A stretch of DNA of 64,000 nt, taken from Phytohabitans sp052068095 (lineage in GTDB: Bacteria > Actinomycetota > Actinomycetes > Mycobacteriales > Micromonosporaceae). The notes under the pieces are model-generated. The model was not told the DNA's origin, did no database searches, and was given only the letters and a program-made list of their open reading frames with translations. The stretch lies in contig NZ_JBQHDG010000004.1 in assembly GCF_052068095.1 (NCBI RefSeq), forward strand, positions 62,001 through 126,000, written 5' to 3'. Made by a program: the position numbers and the translations under genes. Below, in pieces: positions 44,556 to 50,140 of the stretch. Each line of letters begins with the position of its first letter. Positions within the stretch are counted from its first letter, which is position 1.

Positions 44556-44588
44556 TTGACAATACGAGCGACCTCTCGTATTCGTCAA
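44556..44588. promoter_or_regulatory. TetR operator candidate between MMPL and TetR genes
   Basis: TACGAG and CTCGTA form a perfect inverted repeat with a 6-bp spacer (44563-44580), extended outward to TTGAC and GTCAA. It is centred between the two divergent start codons in a 109-bp region. Confidence 0.7.
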
Positions 44589-44617
44589 GCCTGTCAGGAC
44601 CGTGAGGAGGGAGACAG

Positions 44618-45235
44618 GTGACCGAGACGCGTCCCGTCAAGCGTCAGGCGCGAGGGCGGCAGCGGATCGCCGACATCCTCGACGCGGCGCTGGCCCTTTT
44701 CGCCGAGCACGGCTACGAGCGGACCAGCACCAACGCCATCGCCGCCCGCGCCGGCATCTCCCCCGGTTCGCTCTACCAGTTCTTCCCGAACAAGGACGCG
44801 ATCGCCGAGGCGCTCGCCACCCGCGTGGTGGAGCAGATGCGGGCGGCGCACGCCGCCGCGTTCGACCTCGCCCAGGTCACCGAGCTGACGCTGGACCAGC
44901 TCATCGACAAGATCGTCGACCCGCTGATCTCGTTCAACGTGGCCAACCCGGGCGCGAAGGTCCTGCTCGCGAACACCGACATGCCAGCCGACCTGCGAGC
45001 GGCGACCCGGCCGCTACACGAGGCGGTGGTCAGCAGAGTGGCGGCCATCCTCCAGGCCCGCATCCCCACGCTGACCGCCGCCGAACAGAGCCTCACCGCC
45101 ATGGTGGCGGTGCGGATCGTCGCCGCCATGATGCCGCCCATCGTGGCCGCGAAAGGCGCCGAACGCCAAGCGCTGACCGGCGAGCTCAAGAAGGCGCTCC
45201 ACGGCTACATCGCCCCAATCGACCGAAGCCGTTGA
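44618..45235 (+). CDS. TetR-family regulator of the MMPL transporter
   Basis: 205 residues. RIADILDAALALFAEHGYERTSTNAIAARAGISPGSLYQFFPNKDAIAEAL is a canonical TetR DNA-binding domain, followed by a helical ligand domain of the TetR_C type. GGAGGGAGACAG precedes the GTG at 44618. The palindrome 30-62 bp upstream is its probable operator. It should repress the divergent MMPL gene and itself. Confidence 0.93.
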   Translation: MTETRPVKRQARGRQRIADILDAALALFAEHGYERTSTNAIAARAGISPGSLYQFFPNKDAIAEALATRVVEQMRAAHAAAFDLAQVTELTLDQLIDKIVDPLISFNVANPGAKVLLANTDMPADLRAATRPLHEAVVSRVAAILQARIPTLTAAEQSLTAMVAVRIVAAMMPPIVAAKGAERQALTGELKKALHGYIAPIDRSR

Positions 45236-45286
45236 CCCGACTGGGTCAACGGCCGAACGCACGTACCGGGCATCGTCACACAGATC

Positions 45287-45325
45287 GGCGCCCTCCTAGT
45301 AACCGCGGGTTACCAGGAGGGCGCC
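45287..45325. terminator. Bidirectional hairpin terminator
   Basis: A 39-bp hairpin: GGCGCCCTCCT pairs with AGGAGGGCGCC, then GTAACC with GGTTAC after a single A-C mismatch, around a GCG loop. It lies between the convergent TetR gene and the small secreted-protein gene, 12 bp from the latter's stop, with no clear T-run. Its strength and position fit a shared terminator. Confidence 0.75.
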
Positions 45326-45337
45326 TTGATCAGGGGG

Positions 45338-45652
45338 CTACGGGACGTAGTACCAGAAGTAGTAGCCGAGGCCGGAGGCGTAGTAGCACCCATCGGTCTC
45401 GAAGAACGCGGCCATGAGACCGCGGTCCTGCTCGCACCAGAACGCCGTCAAGTAAAAGTCCGAGTAGCGCCACTCACCTTCCTGAGCGGCCCGCTGTGCG
45501 GGCGCCGGCCCGGGCGCCTCTGCCGTGACGGCATGGTCGCCCGCCCGGGTGAGCGTGCCGGAGGCGGCGGCCGGCCCCCCGAATGCCAGGACCGCGGTCA
45601 GCCCGACCAGGAGACCGCCGATCACCGCCACAACGTTTCTCGTCGCTCGCAT
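45338..45652 (-). CDS. Small secreted aromatic-rich protein, likely in the twin-peptide regulon
   Basis: 104 residues. A Sec signal peptide (RNVVAVIGGLLVGLTAVLAF, cleavage near AAAS) precedes a mature part of about 73 residues. Its C-terminal half has many aromatic residues and two Cys (TAFWCEQDRG and TDGCYYASGLGYYFWYYVP). AAGGAA precedes the ATG at 45652. The 14-mer GAAAGGTTTGTGAG, also found in front of the twin Cys-rich peptide genes, lies 73-86 bp upstream. I do not recognise a family; it could be a secreted effector or partner of those peptides. Confidence 0.65.
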   Translation of the reverse strand: MRATRNVVAVIGGLLVGLTAVLAFGGPAAASGTLTRAGDHAVTAEAPGPAPAQRAAQEGEWRYSDFYLTAFWCEQDRGLMAAFFETDGCYYASGLGYYFWYYVP

Positions 45653-45724
45653 CAAGACCGTTTCCTTCCACCACGTTGTCTTTCGGACCAGGAAAGTATC
45701 GGCAAACAGGGGTTTCACATGGCT

Positions 45725-45738
45725 CTCACAAACCTTTC
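45725..45738 (-). promoter_or_regulatory. Shared 14-mer, copy upstream of the small secreted protein
   Basis: GAAAGGTTTGTGAG on the minus strand, 73 bp before the start codon. The identical 14-mer lies at 50032-50045 before the twin peptide genes, in the same orientation. A SARP-type binding site is the leading interpretation because an AfsR/SARP gene adjoins the second copy. Confidence 0.55.
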
Positions 45739-45985
45739 GCCCCTGCTCACGCGCTCCACCGCCACAGCGGCTGTGAAACGGTGCCATCTTGAGCCTTTTC
45801 GGAGTCGAGGTGGCCGAACCGCTAAGTTCCTTTTAGGACAAAGATTTGAGCTACCGCGACGTCCGTCGTGGTCCAGACCGCTGCTCCCGCGGCCTCACCC
45901 GTCCGCCGCCGGTCGCCCTCACCCCGTCGGGCCGCCGCGACGGTCACTGTTTGTCTCGCGGACCTGGCAGTGGACGGCCGGGGAT

Positions 45986-46004
45986 CGGCTCGCCCCGCGA
46001 GCCG
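45986..46004. terminator. Hairpin downstream of the mauE-like gene
   Basis: CGGCTCGC and GCGAGCCG pair perfectly around a 3-base loop, about 110 bp after the end of the leftward operon. There is no T-run, so a terminator role is only possible. Confidence 0.35.
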
Positions 46005-46113
46005 CCGGCCGGGAACGGTCCCCGCGGGAGCGTACGGTCTCCAACTGACACGGACCGGGAAAAATCTGCCGGAGCGCCGCCACGCGCGTAACCCCAACTC
46101 CGAAAGCTCTCTA

Positions 46114-46635
46114 CTACCGGGACGCCACGACCATGGAGGCGATGTCAGCCATGCGGGAGATGAAGAGGGCGGTCACGGCGCCAGCGGCGAGGGCGAGCGC
46201 GACTCCCGCCGCGTCCGGCGGCGTGCCGGCTCCGCTCACGGCTGTCACCAATCCGAGGCCACACAGCGCGAGCAAGATTAGATTGCGCATCACGTGTGGC
46301 AAGCCCAGCGGCGTCGTGGACGCGCCGAAGCAGTGGCACGCCATACGGTTGCCGCGTCTCAACGTGCGCGCGATGCCCGCGGTGAAGATCGACAGCAGCG
46401 CCGCGGCGCTCGTCAAGCCAATCGGTGCGGTCGGCGGCGTCGCCACGAGAATCACCGTGGCCGCTTCGGAAACGAGCACAGCGTGCGCCACCAGCCGCGT
46501 CCACTTCGCCGGCACGATACCCATCGCGTCCACAGAGGACACCCACTCGGCGGGGCGGCGCGCCTTCGCCGATACCGCGAGAAGGAACACCCCGGCGATC
46601 ACCGCCTGGCACCACAGCTGCGCGTACATGGTCAC
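46114..46635 (-). CDS. MauE/DoxX-like redox-associated membrane protein
   Basis: 173 residues with four or five transmembrane helices. The MauE hallmark CHCFG (CxC) is in RMACHCFGASTTPLG, facing the end of a helix. MauE is known from methylamine dehydrogenase maturation, where with the thioredoxin-like MauD it supports formation of many disulfides in the small subunit. The GTG at 46635 overlaps the stop of the signal-peptidase gene; ATG at 46629 is an alternative. As last gene of the twin-peptide operon it probably passes electrons from the TlpA-like oxidoreductase during peptide folding (inference). Confidence 0.82.
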   Translation of the reverse strand: MTMYAQLWCQAVIAGVFLLAVSAKARRPAEWVSSVDAMGIVPAKWTRLVAHAVLVSEAATVILVATPPTAPIGLTSAAALLSIFTAGIARTLRRGNRMACHCFGASTTPLGLPHVMRNLILLALCGLGLVTAVSGAGTPPDAAGVALALAAGAVTALFISRMADIASMVVASR

Positions 46636-47036
46636 GCGGCACCGCCCAACCGTGCCACGACAACGCCGACGACGTTCTCGACCGCGACCGGACCCCACAC
46701 CCGCGAGTCGGTGCTGCCAGGACTGTCTCCGATCAGTACCACCGTCCCATGTGGAACGGTCGGCACGGCCGTCGCCGGTCGCACCGCCGGCGGCACCTCG
46801 TTGCCGGCGACCGCCGCGATCCGCTTGATGACGAGGCTCAGGAAGCCTGGCGGCCGCGCCACCACCACTTGGCCACGCCTTACCCGGCTGGTGCGCCGGA
46901 CCAGCACCCGGTCGCCCGGCCGGTAGGTGGGCACCATGCTGGTGCCGATGACCGTGACGACGACGAGGGTGCGCCGCGCCAGGAGTGCGCAGCCGCACGC
47001 GAGCAGGGCGGGCGCGAGCCACGCCAGCTCCTTCAT
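46632..47036 (-). CDS. S26-family signal peptidase (type I)
   Basis: 134 residues, shorter than housekeeping LepB. One N-terminal hydrophobic segment, then the catalytic Ser33 in GTSMVPTYRPGDRVLV, the general base Lys71 in VIKRIAAVAGNEVP and box E GDSPGSTDSR (103-112). All catalytic elements are intact. GGAGGTGAACG precedes the ATG, which overlaps the ABC gene stop (ATGA). Its place in the operon suggests it is dedicated to cleaving the twin peptides, whose leaders end in ASA just before the first Cys. Confidence 0.88.
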   Translation of the reverse strand: MKELAWLAPALLACGCALLARRTLVVVTVIGTSMVPTYRPGDRVLVRRTSRVRRGQVVVARPPGFLSLVIKRIAAVAGNEVPPAVRPATAVPTVPHGTVVLIGDSPGSTDSRVWGPVAVENVVGVVVARLGGAA

Positions 47037-48877
47037 CGTTCACCTCCGACGGCGATCTGGTATCCGCTGGCCTGGGTCCGGAACAGCGCCGCGTACCGAG
47101 CGTCGGCCAGCATCAGCTCGTCGTGGCTGCCTTCTTCGACGATCCGGCCGTTGTCGAGGACGACGATCCGGTCCGCGGTGCGGATGGTGTTCATCCGATG
47201 CGAGATCAGCAGGCTGGTCCGCCGTTCCCGCAGATCCTGGAATTTGGCGTGGACGGCGGCCTCCGCCTCCACGTCGAGCCCCGCGGACGGCTCGTCCAGG
47301 ATCAGCAGGTCGGCGTCGTCGCGCAGGACCGCCCGCGCCAGCGCCACCCGTTGCCATTGCCCGCCGGACAGTGGCACGCCCACCTCCGGCGCCTCCCTCT
47401 TGCCGCCGTCCGTGGGCAGATTCACGAACGTGCGGCTCAAGGTCGTGTCGTAGCCCATGGGCAGGCTGGCCAGCGTCTGGTGGACGCCGGCGAAGGCCGC
47501 GGCCTCACGTACCCGCGGCTCGTCGCCGAGTGCGTCGAGGTTGCCGACGCCGATGTTGTCCGCGGCGGAGAGGTCGTACGTCATGTAGTCCTGGAAGACC
47601 ACGGCGATGCGGCGCCGCACCTGCGCGGGGTCCATCTCGCGGATGTCCACGCCGTCCCACGTGATCCGGCCGCGTTGCGGCTCGTAGAGCAGGCACAGCA
47701 GCTTGACGAGGGTGGACTTACCGGCGCCGTTGAGCCCGACCAGGGCGGTGGACTGTCCATGTGGGATGGTCAGGCTCAGACCGCGCAGGACCCAGTCGTG
47801 GCTGGGGTGATAACGAAACCACACGTCGTGCAGCTCGATCCCTCGCCGCAGCGGCACGGCGGTGACCGCCGCGGCCGGCGGGCGCTGTGCCGGCCGGGCC
47901 TCCCGGCCGACCACGTCCACGTAGTGTCCGAACAGGATCAGCGTCTGGTGCACCATGGCGATCTGGCCGACGATGCCGGCAAGGCCGCCCTGCACGCCAG
48001 TGAGCGCCGCGATCAGCACGCTGAAGTCTCCGACCGAGCCGCCGGCGGCGATCTGGGCCGCCCCGACGAGCAGCGCGACGGCGGACACCCCCGCGGTCAG
48101 CGTGGCGAAGAGCGTGTCCACGCGCACGGTCCGGCGGTCGACTCGCCGCTCGCCGGCTTGCGCGCCGCGTAGCTCGGTCAGCATCCGGCCACGCAGGAAG
48201 TCACCGAGCCCGAACAGCCGGATCTCCTTGGCCGCTCGCAGGTCCAGCAGCAGTCCATAGTAGAACGCCTGCCGCCGCAAGCGCGGGCTGGTCGTCAGCA
48301 TCATGCTGCTGCGGTCGCGGGCCAGCGAGAGCTGCGCGTACAGGCTTGGCGCGGCGGACGCGGCGACAAGTGCGACCACGAACGGCGAGATGGCGGCGAG
48401 GCTGACCACGAACCCGCCGACCGTCAACGTCACCTGCGCGATGGCGAGCACCGCGTTCGTCAGCTGCTGCGGGCCCACGCTGCTCGCCTGCTGGGCGAGG
48501 CGCAGGCGGTCGTGCACCGCCGGGTTCTCCATCTCCGGCAGTCGCAGCTCGCTGACCGCGCGAAACAACCGGTCCTGCGTGTACGCGATGACCCGGCGGC
48601 CGATCTCACGGTCGACGTACCGCATGAAGTGACCAACGACGGCGAGCAAGCCGACCACCGCGGCGAGGGCGGCGACGGGCCGGATGCTCTGTCCCCCCGA
48701 GGCCGCGAGCGCGTCGAGCACCACCTTGGTGAGCCAAGCCACCGCCACCGGGCCGAGGCCGGCGACGAGGCTGGCCACCAGCCTCAGCACCGCGAAGCCG
48801 GGCGCGGCCCGTACGCAGATGCCAACGGCGTGGCCGAACGCCCGCAACGATCCGGTGCCCGCGCCCGGTCCCGTCAT
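47033..48877 (-). CDS. ABC exporter (fused permease/ATPase) for the twin peptides
   Basis: 614 residues: six transmembrane helices in the first 330, then an ATPase with Walker A GLNGAGKST, signature LSGGQWQR, Walker B LLILDEPSAGLD and H-loop ISHR. It is a type-IV exporter half transporter acting as homodimer. There is no N-terminal C39 double-glycine peptidase, in keeping with the separate signal peptidase. The ATG overlaps the TlpA stop and its own stop overlaps the peptidase start, so all are co-translated. A PLRRGIELHDVWFRYHPSHDW linker precedes the ATPase. Export of the Cys-rich peptides is inferred from context. Confidence 0.88.
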   Translation of the reverse strand: MTGPGAGTGSLRAFGHAVGICVRAAPGFAVLRLVASLVAGLGPVAVAWLTKVVLDALAASGGQSIRPVAALAAVVGLLAVVGHFMRYVDREIGRRVIAYTQDRLFRAVSELRLPEMENPAVHDRLRLAQQASSVGPQQLTNAVLAIAQVTLTVGGFVVSLAAISPFVVALVAASAAPSLYAQLSLARDRSSMMLTTSPRLRRQAFYYGLLLDLRAAKEIRLFGLGDFLRGRMLTELRGAQAGERRVDRRTVRVDTLFATLTAGVSAVALLVGAAQIAAGGSVGDFSVLIAALTGVQGGLAGIVGQIAMVHQTLILFGHYVDVVGREARPAQRPPAAAVTAVPLRRGIELHDVWFRYHPSHDWVLRGLSLTIPHGQSTALVGLNGAGKSTLVKLLCLLYEPQRGRITWDGVDIREMDPAQVRRRIAVVFQDYMTYDLSAADNIGVGNLDALGDEPRVREAAAFAGVHQTLASLPMGYDTTLSRTFVNLPTDGGKREAPEVGVPLSGGQWQRVALARAVLRDDADLLILDEPSAGLDVEAEAAVHAKFQDLRERRTSLLISHRMNTIRTADRIVVLDNGRIVEEGSHDELMLADARYAALFRTQASGYQIAVGGER

Positions 48878-49425
48878 GACGGGCTGCCAGCCAGACACTC
48901 GGCGAGCGTGAGCCCCTTGCCGCTGACCCGCCGGTCCGGCCCGACGGCGAAGTACGACGGGGTCGCGCGGGCTTCGAAGCTGGTGGCCAGCGCGCCGACG
49001 CCGTCCTCGACCACCAGGTGGCCCGCGCCGGCCAGCAGGTCCCGCAGGCCGTCCGCGCCCTCGCCTTCGCGCGTGTTGCCCATCAGCAGGAGTACGGAAA
49101 GCACCTGCGTACCCTCGGCGGCGAGCGTCTTGGCCTCGTCGGCGAACCGCGGCGCCTGCGCGCGGCAACCCTCGCAGCTCGTCGAGTAGAAGGCCACCAC
49201 CGTTCGCCGGCCGGCCAGCGCGTCCGTCGTCAACAGGTCGCCGTCGACCGCCGCCGCCTCGAAGGCCGGCACCTCGGCGCCGACCGGAAGGCCGCCGAGA
49301 TCGGGTGGCTGCTGGCGGCTTTCCTCGACACGGCCCAGCCGCCGAACCATGGCAGCGGTCACCGACATGTTGAGCAACACCAGAGCGGCGAGCAGCACCA
49401 CCGCGGCGGTCAACAGATACACCAT
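48874..49425 (-). CDS. TlpA/MauD-like membrane-anchored thiol oxidoreductase
   Basis: 183 residues. An N-terminal transmembrane helix (YLLTAAVVLLAALVLLN) and a linker precede a thioredoxin-fold domain with CxxC at Cys84 and Cys87 (FYSTSCEGCRAQAPRF) and the cis-proline region RATPSYFAVG. The layout (anchor, linker, CxxC domain) equals MauD. The ATG at 49425 follows GAAAGGGGCG. It is 71 bp downstream of the peptide genes and upstream of the exporter. Together with the MauE-like protein it should form or shuffle disulfides in the eight-Cys peptides outside the membrane. Confidence 0.87.
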   Translation of the reverse strand: MVYLLTAAVVLLAALVLLNMSVTAAMVRRLGRVEESRQQPPDLGGLPVGAEVPAFEAAAVDGDLLTTDALAGRRTVVAFYSTSCEGCRAQAPRFADEAKTLAAEGTQVLSVLLLMGNTREGEGADGLRDLLAGAGHLVVEDGVGALATSFEARATPSYFAVGPDRRVSGKGLTLAECLAGSPS

Positions 49426-49496
49426 CGCCCCTTTCCGACACTCCGATGAGACGGTGGCGGCCATCCGATACAGGACGGCCGCCACCTGATCGCTGA

Positions 49497-49727
49497 CTAG
49501 CAGCAGCCGCGGTAGTTGTAGTCGTAGCTGCCCGGCGCGTCGACGTGGCAGTACGCCCCGTCGACGTTGTTGTGGCACTGGTACCAGGTGGTGCAGGTCG
49601 CGCCGGCGTAACACTCCTGGTACACCGCGCGGCACTGGTTGGCCCAGACGGTGCAGGCCGACGCGGTCGCCCGCGGCAGCACGGCACCGAGCAGGCGATC
49701 GCCCAGCCGGTTCAACAGAGCGGTCAT
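49497..49727 (-). CDS. Twin Cys-rich precursor peptide 1
   Basis: 76 residues. A leader of 24 residues (starts MTALLNRLGDRLLGAV, ends RATASA) has both charged and hydrophobic residues and is not a classical Sec signal, yet finishes in the AxA-type sequence ASA. The core begins at Cys25 and contains Cys at 25, 32, 39, 45, 51, 60, 75 and 76, with many Trp and Tyr (TTWYQCHN, GSYDYNYRGCC). AAAGGAG precedes the ATG. Its paralogue lies 25 bp upstream with the same leader and Cys pattern. It is the presumed substrate of the TlpA-like, ABC, peptidase and MauE-like proteins. Toxin, signal or cofactor-bearing peptide are all possible. Confidence 0.8.
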   Translation of the reverse strand: MTALLNRLGDRLLGAVLPRATASACTVWANQCRAVYQECYAGATCTTWYQCHNNVDGAYCHVDAPGSYDYNYRGCC

Positions 49728-49752
49728 GTGAACTCCTTTCGGATCGGGACCG

Positions 49753-49983
49753 CTAGCAGCAGCCGCCGTAGCTGTAGTCGTAGCTGCCCGGCGGATCGAC
49801 GTAGCAGAACGCCCCGTCCTGGCTGTTGTGGCACTGCCACCACGCGGTGCACGCCGTGCCGCCGTAACACTCCTGCTTCACCAGGTAGCACCGTTCTCGC
49901 TCGACGAAGCACGCCGACGCGGTGGCCCGCGGCAGTACCGCACCGAGCAGGCGGTCGCCCAGCCGGTTTAGCAGAGCGGTCAT
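49753..49983 (-). CDS. Twin Cys-rich precursor peptide 2
   Basis: 76 residues, first gene of the operon. The first 25 residues are identical to those of peptide 1, including the first Cys; the core differs (FVERERCYLVKQECYGG, TAWWQCHN, GSYDYSYGGCC) but has Cys at the same eight positions. Conserved core residues are QECY, W, QCHN, DGA, VD, PGSYDY and GCC. GGAAGGGAG precedes the ATG. The shared 14-mer lies 49-62 bp upstream. Identical leaders with diverging cores are typical of ribosomally made peptides that share processing machinery. Confidence 0.8.
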   Translation of the reverse strand: MTALLNRLGDRLLGAVLPRATASACFVERERCYLVKQECYGGTACTAWWQCHNSQDGAFCYVDPPGSYDYSYGGCC

Positions 49984-50031
49984 GGGTTACTCCCTTCCAA
50001 TCGGGTGCCCATAGTGAACCGCCCGCGACGC

Positions 50032-50045
50032 CTCACAAACCTTTC
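50032..50045 (-). promoter_or_regulatory. Shared 14-mer upstream of the twin peptide operon (SARP site candidate)
   Basis: GAAAGGTTTGTGAG on the minus strand. Here it lies within a 9-bp direct repeat, GTTTGAAAG followed by GTTTGTGAG (minus strand), the kind of direct repeat that SARP activators bind. It is in the 157-bp region between the peptide genes and the divergent SARP gene. Confidence 0.6.
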
Positions 50046-50140
50046 AAACGCGTGTCGCCGAGCGCCGTCCGAGTAAGATGGCCGTCGATCTGCTGAGGAT
50101 CGATGCGGGTCGGGCGGAGCCGTTTGGGGGACCGGAGACG

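Larger units (their letters stand above)
45653..46113. other. Intergenic region with promoter of secreted protein and 3' end of mauE operon
   Basis: 461 bp without a convincing gene. It contains the 14-mer at 45725-45738, a perfect CACAGC-G-GCTGTG palindrome at 45763-45775 and a hairpin at 45986-46004. Confidence 0.5.

Noticed and set aside
45763..45775. CACAGC-G-GCTGTG palindrome as a regulator site
   Set aside because: Perfect but short and single; it lies upstream of the 14-mer and nothing ties it to a regulator.
46114..47043. 309-codon frame including MauE
   Set aside because: The N-terminal half is a shadow of the signal-peptidase gene; MauE begins at 46635 or 46629.
47033..48877. Idea that the exporter is a bacteriocin C39 peptidase-type transporter
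   Set aside because: The N-terminus goes directly into transmembrane helices, with no Cys-His peptidase domain and no GG leader in the peptides.
49497..49983. Idea that the twin peptides are methylamine dehydrogenase light chains
   Set aside because: They are much shorter than MauA, have eight rather than about twelve Cys, and no heavy-chain gene is nearby; only the redox partners and Cys-rich style are similar.
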